Counted from the first letter of the stretch, positions 12,501 through 24,458 are shown. The stretch: 64,000 nucleotides of DNA from Craterostigma plantagineum (GCA_027422505.1 JAPQWV010001548.1:18663-82662), one strand, 5' to 3'. Program-made: numbers and translations. The notes: generated from the letters alone by a model not told the origin.

Positions 12501-13945
12501 TTGAAGATAAACTTCAAAATCCTAAGCTACAAGAAAAAAAATTATTACATAATGAATTTACATTACAAATATGTAATGATCTTCCTAATGCTTTTTGGAA
12601 TAGAAAAAAACATATAGTTTCTTTGCCTTATGAAGATGATTTTAGTGAGAAAAATATTCCCACTAAAGCTCGTCCTTGTCAGATGAATTCTGAATTATTA
12701 GAATTATGTAAAAAAGAAATAACTTCTCTTTTACAGAAAGGTTTAATAAAACCTTCCAAATCACCTTGGTCATGCACAGCCTTTTATGTCAATAATGCGG
12801 CAGAAAAGGAAAGGGGAGCACCTAGGTTAGTTATTAATTATAAACCCCTGAATAAAGTTTTAAAATGGATTAGGTATCCTATCCCTAATAAAAAGGATCT
12901 TTTAGATCGATTATTCGATGCAATAATCTTTTCAAAATTTGATTTAAAATCAGGATTTTGGCAAATACAAGTGGCTGAAAAAGATAGATTTAAAACTGCT
13001 TTTACAGTCCCAATTGGTCAATTTGAATGGAACGTAATGCTTTTGGTTTGAAAAACGCTCCTTCTGAATTTCAAAATATTATGAACGATATTTTTATTCC
13101 TTATAGTAATTTTATTATCGTTTATATTGATGATATTTTGATATTTTCAAAAGATATTGAAACACATTTTAAACATCTTGATATATTCAAGAAAATTGTT
13201 ATTCAAAATGGATTAGTTATATCAAGTCCAAAAATGGTTTTATTTCAAACTAAAATTAGATTTTTGGGTCATAATATTGAAAAAGAAATATTAATCCAAT
13301 TAATAGAAGTATTGAGTTTGCATCAAAATTTCCAGATCAAATTTTAGATAAAACTCAGCTTCAAAGATTTTTAGGAAGCTTAAATTATATTTCTCCTTAT
13401 TACAAAAATCTTGCTATTGATACATCTATCTTATATGATAGATTAAAAAAGATTCCTTGTCAGTGGACAGATAGTCACACTGCAGTAATTAGAAAAATTA
13501 AAAATAAGGTTACACATTTACCTTGTTTAATGCTTGCTAATTCTAATTGGCAAAAAAATTATTGAAACTGATGCGTCTGATTTAGGTTTTGGAGGAATCT
13601 TAAAACAAATTTCTCCAGAAGATAAGAAAGAATATTTAGTAAGATTCCATTCGGGAAAAATGGAATACTGCTCAGAAAAATTATGCTTCTATAGCTAGAG
13701 AAGTACTTGCTATAGTTAAGTGTGTTCTTAAATTTCAGGATGATTTATATAATCAAAAGTTTTTAATAAAAACTGATTGTCAAGCTGCTAAATTCATGTT
13801 CCAGAAAGATTTCAAACATGATGTCTCCAAACAAATGTTTGCGAGATGGCAGGCTCATTTAGCCCCATTTGATTTTGAAATTATTTATAAAAAAGGAAGT
13901 GATAATAGTCTTCCTGATTATCTTACTCGTGAATATCTTTCATGA
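9595..13945 (+). pseudogene. ORF2 coat-protease-RT-RNase H polyprotein, unit B
   Basis: Complete in extent but with many one-base indels. Open pieces: 9758-10105, 10236-10496, 10866-11381 (coat C-terminus and CCHC knuckle ICRKCGKIGHKAKTC), 11751-12338 (coiled coil and protease DSGAD), 12623-13051 (RT fingers/palm) and 13027-13347 (YIDD). The RNase H part is frame-broken near 13550 and 13660 by extra A residues. Copy-specific changes are Ser instead of Leu in NEKSPF (shared only with unit G) and Phe for Tyr in DRFKTAF. Confidence 0.85.
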
Positions 13946-15404
13946 ATTTTGCAGATATGTCCCAATATGGGAGAAATTTCCCCTCTAATAGAGGTGGAAG
14001 AGGTGGTAAAAATGTTATTGCTCAAATGGGCAATAAAAAGCTGGTAAAAGAAAATTTATCAGCATCTTCAGTAATACTTGAGCAGTGACGAATTCAGAGA
14101 ATTTCTTGAATATAAGAAGCAGAAAGCAAAAACTGCTGAAGGAACATCTTACGCAAAAATAATTGCGGAAGAAGAAGATGAAGTGATTATGAGAAAATTT
14201 CTCATACCGAGGTAATTATATTACTCGAATTTAAAGATTTAAAATGGTCTGATGAACCTTGGACTTTAATGTCAAGGTATTTAGACAGAGCATCATATGC
14301 TGCTACTTTTTATAAAAACCGTGATACTTATGAAAATATTCTTAAGTCTACGGGAACATGTGACATTGAACATTTCAATGCGGGAAATTCCCCAATTGCT
14401 TTGAAAAAAGGTATACCTTTAGTAAAATTATTTTTAAGCAAATTATTTCACCCGAAAAATGGGCTATTCACCATTAAAGGATAGAGAATATTTCCATCCT
14501 GAGTTAAAAACTCTTATTAAATTTAATTATTACGATTATATCGATGCTTTTTATAAAGTACTTTTATACCAGAATGAAAGCAAAAAACATTCTTGGTGGA
14601 TAAAAAATTTGTGCGGATGTATATAAGTCCGATATACCAAATTGGTTTTATCAATGGTGGCTTTCTTATGGAGCTACAATTGAAATTTTAAAAGAACCCT
14701 TTTTTGGATTATATCAAGAATGGGTTAAAGTTTCTCCAATTCTTATAGAAACGGAACATAAAAAAGAATGTATTGAAGGAATGGCTTCTTTACATTTTTA
14801 TATCGAATTTAGTATTCCATGGATTTGGAGATGGACTCCAGAAGTGGGTTATACCCAACAAAAAATTCCATGTTTAAAAAGAAACTTTTATATAAAGTTT
14901 TGGAAAAAAATGATAAGAAAAACAGCCACTGGTGAATATGAAAGCCAGCAGACGATCGATAAGATCGAAGAGAAAATTTCTCTTTATAAAAATACAATTA
15001 ATAATCGTGAACAAAGAGAATTTCCTAGTCCCTTTGAGATGATTTCTCAAAGGATTAATTTACAAAAGAGTAAAATGAAACCCAATGAAATCATCGATGT
15101 CTACTTCGAAGAAATGAAGAAAGATATTGCAAAAAATTTTGGAATGGACATTGGAGATATCTCCATGGGTACATCATCGAAAAATGAAGATGATGAGGAC
15201 TTTTGCCTGCTGGTGAAGGACAAGATCGGAAGATCCGGATATATTATTATTGAAGAAATTGGAGATAATGCTGTCGACCTCATGGGACAAGAAATTGCCA
15301 TTATAAAAGACAAAGTGGCAGAAATAATCAAGACACGGGAAGAAATCAAGGATAATAAATCCAAAGAAGCACTCAAAATTAAAGCTGCTTTCAAGCAAAG
15401 TTGA
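13942..15404 (+). pseudogene. ORF3, unknown EPRV protein, unit B
   Basis: Same protein as in unit C. The ATG overlaps the ORF2 stop. Frame changes occur near 14070, 14185, 14420 and 14606; the last 207 codons (14781-15404) are open through FKQS. The AEDPEDPD-type acidic stretch is altered near 15215-15245 by indels. Confidence 0.75.
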
Positions 15405-15562
15405 TCATGACGTCTACGATGAAAAATTGGTTTTACTAACTTTTATAAAAGTTAAAGATAAGATCGAAGACTTTCTTGCTAATGTTGAAGACAGCTGTCC
15501 AAGAGGAATAGCTTCGAAGAAAAATTTTCTTTACTTTAATTATTGTACTTTACTTTTTCTTC

Positions 15563-15678
15563 TATTTATAGTATTGAAGCTCATAAGCTTCAGAGGTGTG
15601 CTTTACTTTACGCTCTCTTGTACTCTCTCTTTCCCTCTCTTGTAATTCCCTCTACTGTAAAATATTCTAAGGAATAAA
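15563..15678 (+). promoter_or_regulatory. Pararetroviral promoter and poly(A) signal, unit B
   Basis: TATTTATA at 15563-15570, CT-rich initiator region, AATAAA at 15673-15678. TGACGTC at 15408-15414 directly after the ORF3 stop is a candidate bZIP (TGACG) site. Transcripts would run into the leader and then the truncated ORF2 of unit C. Confidence 0.75.
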
Positions 15679-16420
15679 AGATTGAAGTTTGTTGTACGAC
15701 TCTCCTCTGTTAAGTAAGTTTTTAATTTTGTTTTTAAATATTTATCTTTTGTATCATTTAGCCTCAATGAAGGCTAAATTATTCGTTAGACTAACACCCA
15801 GATGCCTTAATACCTCAAATCATGGTTTTATATCATATTATAATATATATATATATATTAATATGATATAGAAAAAATCTTTTAAAACCGATTGAAAGAA
15901 TTAAATTTTGGATAAAGGTTATATAAAATTTGATTTTAATTAATTCTGTGTCGGCTCTTGGCAAAGCCCGTGTTGCCGAAGATAGGCGTTTGAGGGCATA
16001 TGGCTGTTACCGATTGAATTAATTGAATAAAAATTTTATTATGTAAAATTCCTTGTATTCGATGATTTAATTCTAAAGATCACAAAAATAAATTTAATTT
16101 TGGATTAATGGTATATAGGCTGGAATACCTTGGGTCCGAACGATCAGACTGTTTACAGTTTGATAACTGGACTAATAGGTTTAACAACGCCACGTACCAT
16201 TTTTCTTTTGATGTTTGGTATTTTGGTTGAACTGCCCTTGAACAAAACTTTCTAACGAAAGTCTGATTTTGGTATTATGGCTTGACTACCTCAGGTCCGA
16301 TTGGACTAAACTGGTTAAACAAAGCCTTGTATCATTATCATGGTTTGATAGGTTGTTTATACCATATATCAATCATTATTTTATTTTCATTATTTTTATT
16401 TTGTACAAAGATCCTAAAAA
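15679..16420 (+). other. Pregenomic RNA leader, end of unit B
   Basis: Contains the TA palindrome (15829-15870), the GC-rich island (about 15946-16010) and the conserved stretch up to GATCCTAAAAA just before where a PBS should be. The PBS is absent: sequence jumps to coat protein after the TGG shared by both parents (16421-16423). Confidence 0.75.
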
Positions 16421-19400
16421 TGGAAATCCAAATTTATTGATGGTCTTCCTTTCTTATTTGCTGAAAGAGTTAAGAAAACTCTTAGAAATGGAGAATCCAG
16501 TATAGATTATAATTCATATACTTACGGTAGATTAATAGGAACCTGTATACAGGAAGGTTTAGCTTTATGCAATGAAATAAAGCTAAATAAACAACTTAAG
16601 AGACATTCTCTTGATGAGAAAAAACAATTAGGAGAATTCTGCAGTCAATTTGGTTTAGAAAATCCTTCTACGAGTAAACCTCGTAAAGAATATAAACCTA
16701 AAAAATATTCCCCTAAACAATATGAAAGGAGAAAATATCGAAAATCAAAAAGGAGAGAACAAATCTCTCAAAAGACAAAAAGACTATCACTATAGAAAAA
16801 ATTTTCCTCCAATTATCTGCAGAAAATGCGGAAAAATTGGTCATAAAGCAAAAACTTGCTGGACCAAAAGGAAAATTAATAATTTAGAAATTGATAACGA
16901 ATTAAAAGAATCACTATCAAAAATTTTATTAGAATCTGATATATCTGAAAGTGAATCAGATTTTTCAGAAAATGAAAATAATTTCATTAAAGAAGTTTCT
17001 TCAGAAGAATCTGAAGAATGTCAAAACTGTCAAATAGGACAATCTTGTTCTAAAAATATAAAAATTCAGAATCTGAACCAGAAGATAATTTATATCAATT
17101 ATATCTCAATTTCAAGAATTAGAATTAAATGTTCTTGATAATAATCTTCTTGAAATGTTAAAAGAAACAGAAGATCCAGATTTAAAAAATCATATAATTA
17201 AAAGATTAATTCAAAAAGAGGAAGAAACTTCAAAAGAAGTTATTCCTAAATTAATTAAATCTGAACCTTATAGTATGGCCGAAGTAATGAGATTACTTCG
17301 TAATAAAAATCAATTAAACAAAAATGAATCAAATGTTAATATTAAAGATTTAACAATTGAAATTTCAAATTTAAAAGATGAAATTAAAATTTAAAATTAA
17401 GTCATATAGATTTAGAAAGAAGATTTTCTACATTAGAAAAAGGGAAAGAAATTGTTAACAAATTCAAAGTTAATGAAAACTTTGCTAGTACTTCTGAAAA
17501 AATTCAGGAAGATAATTTTCTTTCCACATTAGAAGTTATTACTTCTCAAAAATGGCTTGTAAAAATATCTTTACTTATAGACGGAAATTTCCAAAAGAAT
17601 CTGATTGCACTAATTGATAGTGGAGCAGATTTAAATTGTATTCAGGAAGGAATAATTCCTACTCAATATTTTCATAAAACAGCTCATTCTCTTAGCTCTG
17701 CAAGCGGAGAAAAACTTCAAATTAATTACAAAATTCCTAAGGCCTTTATTTGTAAAAATAAGGTCTGGATTCCTACTTCATTCTTACTGGTCAAGAATAT
17801 TACAAACCAAGTAATTCTTGGTACTCCGTTCCTTAGAAAAATATTTCCCATCCAAAATATAAATGAACTTGGATTGATCTTCTAATCCACCGCCAACTTC
17901 GAAAATAAAGAAGTTTACTTTGAGTTCATTACTGAACCTTTTACTAGAATTCTTAATGAAATTAAGGATTCTATTCTTATAAAAGCAAAAGAAAAAACAG
18001 GTAAATTACCTTAAACAAGAAATTAATATACTTACGATTGAAGATAAACTTCAAAATCCTAAGCTACAAGAAAAAATTAAATTATTACATAATGAATTTA
18101 CATTACAAATATGTAATGATCTTCCTAATGCTTTTTGGAATAGAAAAAACATATAGTTTCTTTGCCTTATGAAGATGATTTTAGTGAGAAAAATATTCCC
18201 ACTAAAGCTCGTCCTTGTCAGATGAATTCTGAATTATTAGAATTATGTAAAAAAGAAATAACTTCTCTTTTACAGAAAGGTTTAATAAAACCTTCCAAAT
18301 CACCTTGGTCATGCACAGCCTTTTATGTCAATAATGCGGCAGAAAAGGAAAGGGGAGCACCTAGGTTAGTTATTAATTATAAACCCCTGAATAAAGTTTT
18401 AAAATGGATTAGGTATCCTATCCCTAATAAAAAGGATCTTTTAGATCGATTATTCGATGCAATAATCTTTTCAAAATTTGATTTAAAATCAGGATTTTGG
18501 CAAATACAAGTGGCTGAAAAAGATAGATATAAAACTGCTTTTACAGTCCCAATTGGTCAATTTGAATGGAACGTAATGCCTTTTGGTTTGAAAAACGCTC
18601 CTTCTGAATTTCAAAATATTATGAACGATATTTTTGTTCCTTATAGTAATTTTATTATCGTTTATATTGATGATATTTTGATATTTTCAAAAGATATTGA
18701 AACACATTTTAAACATCTTGATATATTCAAGAAAATTGTTATTCAAAATGGATTAGTTATATCAAGTCCAAAAATGGTTTTATTTCAAACTAAAATTAGA
18801 TTTTTGGGTCATAATATTGAAAAAGGAAATATTAATCCAATTAATAGAAGTATTGAGTTTGCATCAAAATTTCCAGATCAAATTTTAGATAAAACTCAGC
18901 TTCAAAGATTTTTAGGAAGCTTAAATTATATTTCTCCTTATTACAAAAATCTTGCTATTGATACATCTATCTTATATGATAGATTAAAAAAGATTCCTTG
19001 TCAGTGGACAGATAGTCACACTGCAGTAATTAGAAAAATTAAAAATAAGGTTACACATTTACCTTGTTTAATGCTTGCTAATTCTAATTGGCAAAAAATG
19101 ATTGAAACTGATGCGTCTGATTTAGGTTTTGGAGGAATCTTAAAACAAATTTCTCCAGAAGATAAGAAAGAATATTTAGTAAGATTCCATTCGGGAAAAT
19201 GGAATACTGCTCAGAAAAATTATGCTTCTATAGCTAGAGAAGTACTTGCTATAGTTAAGTGTGTTCTTAAATTTCAGGATGATTTATATAATCAAAGTTT
19301 TTAATAAAAACTGATTGTCAAGCTGCTAAATTCATGTTCCAGAAAGATTTCAAACATGATGTCTCCAAACAAATGTTTGCGAGATGGCAGGCTCATTTAG

Positions 19401-19483
19401 CCCCATTTGATTTTGAAATTATTTATAAAAAAGGAAGTGATAATAGTCTTCCTGATTATCTTACTCGTGAATATCTTTCATGA
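16421..19483 (+). pseudogene. ORF2, 5'-truncated (coat C-terminus to RNase H), unit C
   Basis: Lacks about 430 N-terminal codons. CCHC knuckle, acidic Ser-rich linker (SDISESESDFSENENN), a second Cys cluster (CQNCQIGQSC), coiled coil, protease and RT-RNase H follow. The piece 18162-19304 (380 aa) is the longest clean RT-RNase H in the cluster: catalytic YIDD at 18663-18674, RNase H ETDASDLGFGG, then an AREVLAIV glutamate. A one-base loss near 19297 breaks the end. Copy-specific Val in FVPY and Trp in KVWIPT. Confidence 0.85.
17875..17893 (+). other. Complex indel with unmatched insert in ORF2 of unit C
   Basis: Where other copies read GGATTTAAAGGTAACTTCG, this copy reads GGATT followed by GATCTTCTAATCCACCGCC and then AACTTCG. 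About seven bases are replaced by 19 that I do not find in the other units. It lies between protease and RT and destroys the frame. Confidence 0.7.
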
Positions 19484-20945
19484 ATTTTGCAGATATGTCC
19501 CAATATGGGAGAAATTTCCCCTCTAATAGAGGTGGAAGAGGTGGTAAAAATGTTATTGCTCAAATGGGCAATAAAAAGCTGGTAAAAGAAAATTTATCAG
19601 CATCTTCAAGTAATACCTTGAGCAGTGACGAATTCAGAGAATTTCTTGAATATAAGAAGCAGAAAGCAAAAACTGCTGAAGGAACATCTTACGCAAAAAT
19701 AATTGCGGAAGAAGAAGATGAAGTTGATTATGAGAAAATTTCTCATACCGAGGTAATTATATTACTCGAATTTAAAGATTTAAAATGGTCTGATGAACCT
19801 TGGACTTTAATGTCAAGGTATTTAGACAGAGCATCATATGCTGCTACTTTTTATAAAAACCGTGATACTTATGAAAATATTCTTAAGTCTACGGGAACAT
19901 GTGACATTGAACATTTCAATGCGGGAAATTCCCCAATTGCTTTGAAAAAAGGTTATACCTTTAGTAAAATTATTTTTAAGCAAATTATTTCACCCGAAAA
20001 ATGGGCTATTCACCCATTAAAGGATAGAGAATATTTCCATCCTGAGTTAAAAACTCTTATTAAATTTAATTATTACGATTATATCGATGCTTTTTATAAA
20101 GTACTTTTATACCAGAATGAAAGCAAAAAACATTCTTGGTGGATAAAAATTTGTGCGGATGTATATAAGTCCGATATACCAAATTGGTTTTATCAATGGT
20201 GGCTTCTTATGGAGCTACAATTGAAATTTTAAAAGAACCCTTTTTTGGATTATATCAAGAATGGGTTAAAGTTTCTCCAATTCTTATAGAAACGGAACAT
20301 AAAAAAGAATGTATTGAAGGAATGGCTTCTTTACATTTTTATATCGAATTTAGTATTCCATGGATTTGGAGATGGACTCCAGAAGTGGGTTATACCCAAC
20401 AAAAATTCCATGTTTAAAAAGAAACTTTTATATAAAGTTTTGGAAAAAAATGATAAGAAAAACAGCCACTGGTGAATATGAAAGCCAGCAGACGATCGAT
20501 AAGATCGAAGAGAAAATTTCTCTTTATAAAAATACAATTAATAATCGTGAACAAAGAGAATTTCCTAGTCCCTTTGAGATGATTTCTCAAAGGATTAATT
20601 TACAAAAGAGTAAAATGAAACCCAATGAAATCATCGATGTCTACTTCGAAGAAATGAAGAAAGATATTGCAAAAAATTTGGAATGGACATTGGAGATATC
20701 TCCATGGGTACATCATCGAAAAATGAAGATGATGAGGACTTTTGCCTTGCTGGTGAAGGACAAGATCCGGAAGATCCGGATAATATATTATTGAAGAAAT
20801 TGGAGATAATGCTGTCGACCTCATGGGACAAGAAATTGCCATTATAAAAGACAAAGTGGCAGAAATAATCAAGACACGGGAAGAAATCAAGGATAATAAA
20901 TCCAAAGAAGCACTCAAAATTAAAGCTGCTTTCAAGCAAAGTTGA
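19480..20945 (+). pseudogene. ORF3, conserved EPRV protein of unknown function, unit C (best copy)
   Basis: About 488 codons; the ATG overlaps the RNase H stop as ATGA, which suggests reinitiation or coupled translation. The N-terminal 240 codons are open (19480-20232): an RGG-like start (NRGGRGG), then a Trp/Tyr-rich domain with SPIALKKGYTFSKI, FNYYDYIDAFYKVL and WFYQWW. After one frame change near 20205 comes SIPWIWRWTPEVGYTQQK, then a lysine-rich coiled-coil segment and an acidic tail ending FKQS. I know this Trp-rich domain only as a recurrent plant-genome protein next to EPRV polymerases. Position suggests a transactivator or inclusion-body-like role, but no TAV motif is recognised. Function unknown. 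Confidence 0.75.
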
Positions 20946-21103
20946 TCATGACGTCTACGATGAAAAATTGGTTTTACTAACTTTTATAAAAGTTAAAGAT
21001 AAGATCGAAGACTTTCTTGCTAAAGTTGAAGACAGCTGTCCAAGAGGAATAGCTTCGAAGAAAAATTTTCTTTACTTTAATTATTGTACTTTACTTTTTC
21101 TTC

Positions 21104-21220
21104 TATTTATAGTATTGAAGCTCATAAGCTTCAGAGGTGTGCTTTACTTTACGCTCTCTTGTACTCTCTCTTTCCCCTCTCTTGTAATTCCCTCTACTGT
21201 AAAATATTCTAAGGAATAAA
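21104..21220 (+). promoter_or_regulatory. Pararetroviral promoter and poly(A) signal, unit C
   Basis: TATTTATA at 21104-21111 and AATAAA at 21215-21220 with the same CT-rich spacer as in other units. It precedes an intact leader, PBS and movement protein (unit D), so this is a correctly ordered 5' end. Confidence 0.75.
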
Positions 21221-21376
21221 AGATTGAAGTTTGTTGTACGACTCTCCTCTGTTAAGTAAGTTTTTAATTTTGTTTTTAAATATTTATCTTTTGTATCATT
21301 TAGCCTCAATGGAAGGCTAAATTATTCGTTAGACTACACCCAGATGCCTTAATACCTCAAATCATGGTTTTATATC

Positions 21377-21408
<32 letters not shown>

Positions 21409-21968
21409 ATATAGAAAAAATCTTTTAAAACCGATTGAAAGAATTAAATTTTTGGATAAAGGTTATAATAAAATTTGATTTTAATTAATTCTGTGTCGGC
21501 TCTTGGCAAAGCCCGTGTTGCCGAAGATAGGCGTTTGAGGGCATATGGCTGTTACCGATTGAATTAATTGAATAAAAATTTTATTATGTAAAATTCCTTG
21601 TATTCGATGATTTAATTCTAAAGATCACAAAAATAAATTTTAATTTTGGATTAATGGTATATAGGCTGGAATACCTTGGGTCCGAACGGGATCAGACTGT
21701 TTACAGTTTGATAACTGGACTAATAGGTTTAACAACGCCACGTACCATTTTTCTTTTGATGTTTGGTATTTTGGTTGAACTGCCCTTGAACAAAACTTTC
21801 TAACGAAAGTCTGATTTTGGTATTATGGCTTGACTACCTCAGGTCCGATTGGACTAAACTGGTTAAACAAAGCCTTGTATCATTATCATGGTTTGATAGG
21901 TTGTTTATACCATATATCAATCATTATTTTATTTTCATTATTTTTATTTTGTACAAAGATCCTAAAAA
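21221..21968 (+). other. Pregenomic RNA leader, unit C/D
   Basis: Uninterrupted leader with pure TA palindrome at 21371-21413 (longest pure TA run among the copies), the GC-rich island near 21494-21552, and the GATCCTAAAAA box directly before the PBS. Confidence 0.7.
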
Positions 21969-21986
21969 TGGTATCAGAGCCATGGT
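21969..21986 (+). other. tRNA-iMet primer binding site, unit D
   Basis: TGGTATCAGAGCCATGGT, 43 bases before the movement-protein ATG, in the native leader context. Confidence 0.9.
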
Positions 21987-22029
21987 GGGGGTATTAAGAA
22001 GTTACGGTGTAGTTTAACGTCATATTCTC

Positions 22030-23091
22030 ATGAATTTGATGCGAAGAAAAGATACTGTTAAAAACAGTATTGAAGAGGAATATGATGTTCCTCAAGATTT
22101 AGAAAAATTAAATCGTTGGACAATTCCTAAGATAGATTATAAAATAATCTATGAATTAGGAACCTTTGAAAAATTAGGTTAAAACAGGTAGTCAAAACTA
22201 CCGAAGAAACTATCTCTCTCAACAACGAAGAGATGGTTATTAGACTTCTAAGTAATAGAGACTTAGAAAAATATAGATTGAATCATAAGTTTATCCATAT
22301 TGGATTAGTTCAGGTAGCTTTTAAGCCTTTAACTTTAGAAGGTTTACCAGAGAGCTTTATAGCAGCTCTTAGAGATGGTAGAAATCTTGACTGGAAACAA
22401 TCCCTTATGGGAATTATTCAGTCAAGTCTGGCACATGGTCCAGTTTATTTTAATGTTTATCCAAATCTCCAATTATCTTTGACTGATGTCAATATTTTGG
22501 ATGCTCTGACATTAAATGTCAAAACTCACGGATATAATTACGCTCCGGGTTCGGAAGTAATATGTATCTGTTATAGAATTTATTATAAGCCTTTATATAC
22601 GCTTAATCCTCAATGTAAAATTGTTGATAAACCTATCAACGAAACCATTCTAATAGAAACCAACTTTAGTAGATCTAATATTACAACTCGTAGATCTATA
22701 AAATGGGAAGAAATTGTATTTCCAGAAAACTGGATAATTGAAAGAGCCATGCCTCTTCAGCCTAAAATACAACATAATCCACTCAAATAATACAATCTAC
22801 TGATGGAACTGTTCAAATACAGTTTGATCAAAGTCGTAAATCTATTGACTTTAGAACTCCTAGATCTAGAATGACTAGATCAGCCTCTTCTCATTATCAT
22901 ATATCTCCATGTGACTATATGATAAGGTCTCCTTCTAGAGCTTCGACTTCTCAAGTTAGAGAATCAATCTCTAATGATTATCTACAAAATAGGGTAGAAG
23001 AATTAAGAATTAATTCTGATAATATAGTTCATGGAATTTCTAAAAATAAAGACGAGGAAATACCGAGTCAGAAATGGAATTTTGTGTTTAA
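22030..23091 (+). pseudogene. Movement protein (ORF1), unit D
   Basis: ATG 22030, TAA 23089-23091. Frame breaks: one T lost near 22180 (GGTTAAAACAGG), one C lost near 22780, one A lost near 23062. The open piece 22233-22790 (185 aa) contains the complete 30K core. The tail piece 22871-23107 carries the Ser/Arg-rich region. Confidence 0.85.
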
Positions 23092-24400
23092 TGGATTTAA
23101 AACCTAAAATAGATTTTAGTCCGGGTTCTCCGGCAAGAAAAGAAGTTCAAAAAGAATTTAATTACCCAAATGGGAACTTTTTCGAAAATGGTTTTTTGAA
23201 CGTTTTAATAACGAAGATAAAATTATTATTCAAAACAAATTTTATAATGATTTGTCAAAAAGAAATGAAAAATTACCTTTTATTCCTTGGTTTTTGACAA
23301 ATTATTTTAAAAATATGATTTCAGTTCTTGAAAGAAATTATAAACTTTCATCAGGAAAAAATTTAAATTCAATTTATCCTCCTCAAACTAGTTTCCAAAT
23401 GGAAAAAGAAAATGAAATTCGCTATTATAATGCTTTTCAAAAATTATTTGAAAACGAAACTCTTACAGTTACTGTAAATCATATTAATGGTCTTTTAAAA
23501 CAACAAAATTATACAAATATGTACGTTATTGTTTTAGGAGAACAAATTTCTTTATTAAAGAAAAATATAGAAGAAATATCTTTTTCTATTAAAGATATAA
23601 AAAATTATCTTTTAATAAATAAAGATAAAAATATAAGTGATATTAAAATAGCTAATATAGCTTCTACAAGTATTCAACCTCCCCCTGAGATTGTTGATTT
23701 TAAATTAAAGTCGATTACTCAAATTGAAGATTTGATTGAAAATAAGCTTAAAAATCTAAAGCTTAATACTTTAAGTGAAGACTTTGAAAATCAGCTTGAA
23801 AATTCTGATAATTTTCATAATACTTTTAATGAAGAAATAAATAAAATAAGAAATTCTTCAAAATTTGCTAGTAAACCAATTCAAACTAAATATTATTACC
23901 CAAGACCAACTCCTCAAGATGTTTTAATTGAAGAACATGATCTTACTATTAATAATTCATATAATGGTCATTGTATTTATGAATGGAATCTAGATGGCTA
24001 TACGGAAAGACAAACTTTCGGTATGGTTCATAGAATGATGATGTATAGTACAGTCTGTAAAACTCAAGGTAATACAGACAAAACTATAGCTCAAATGCTT
24101 GTCGCTGGCTTTACTGGTCAGTTGAAAGGTTGGTGGGATAATTATTTATCTCAACCAGATCGTGAAAGTATTTTCCTTACTGTAAAAGAGGAAAATGATG
24201 CAGTTATTGAAAATGCTGTTTATACTTTATGTATAAACATCGTTGAACATTTTACAGGCCGATGGTCTGATAATTCCGAAAATGTTAGAACTCTGCTCCA
24301 AAACCTTAGGTGTAAAACTCTCACATCATTTAGATGGTATAAGGATACTTTCCTTAGCAGAGTCATGGAACTTCCTGAGTCAAATAGCACTCATTGGAAA
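23091..24400 (+). pseudogene. ORF2 fragment: coat domain only, unit D
   Basis: Coat-protein half of the polyprotein, with a 411-codon open piece at 23252-24487 that reads through the junction into leader and PBS sequence. Visible: LERNYKLSSGKN, a coiled-coil-like stretch (EQISLLKKNIEEISFSIKDI), and the coat core with FTGQLKGWWDNYLSQPDR. Truncated after STHWK. Confidence 0.85.
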
Positions 24401-24435
24401 TTCCATGACTCTGCTAAGGAAAGTATCCTTATACC
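24336..24435. repeat. 35-bp perfect hairpin at the D/E junction
   Basis: Arms 24336-24370 and 24401-24435 are exact reverse complements, separated by 30 bases. Both arms are coat-protein sequence; the second is inverted and runs straight into TTTTGTACAAAGATC of the leader. It looks like a foldback copy made by template switching. Confidence 0.9.
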
Positions 24436-24458
24436 ATTTTGTACAAAGATCCTAAAAA

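Larger units (their letters stand above)
8249..16420 (+). mobile_element. EPRV unit B
   Basis: Partial leader, PBS, movement protein, full ORF2, full ORF3, promoter and a second leader, about 8.2 kb. It is therefore a full genome with part of the leader present at both ends. It starts at the bridged junction with A and ends where the leader fuses to coat sequence of unit C at 16421-16423. Confidence 0.85.
16421..21968 (+). mobile_element. EPRV unit C (lacks PBS, movement protein and coat N-terminus)
   Basis: Leader sequence of B is joined directly to the coat domain at WKSKFIDGLPF, so about 2.4 kb is missing. The rest (coat C-terminus, protease, RT-RNase H, ORF3, promoter, leader) is continuous to the PBS of unit D. 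Confidence 0.85.
21969..24435 (+). mobile_element. EPRV unit D (PBS, movement protein, coat only)
   Basis: Begins at the PBS and ends inside the coat domain at about 24400, where 35 bases of coat sequence follow in inverted orientation before the leader end of unit E. Protease, polymerase and ORF3 are absent. Confidence 0.85.

Noticed and set aside
20968..21219. 83-codon ORF (MVLLTFIKVKDK...) after ORF3, seen in several units
   Set aside because: It runs through the TATA box and CT-rich initiator. Conservation is explained by near-identity of whole units, not by coding constraint.
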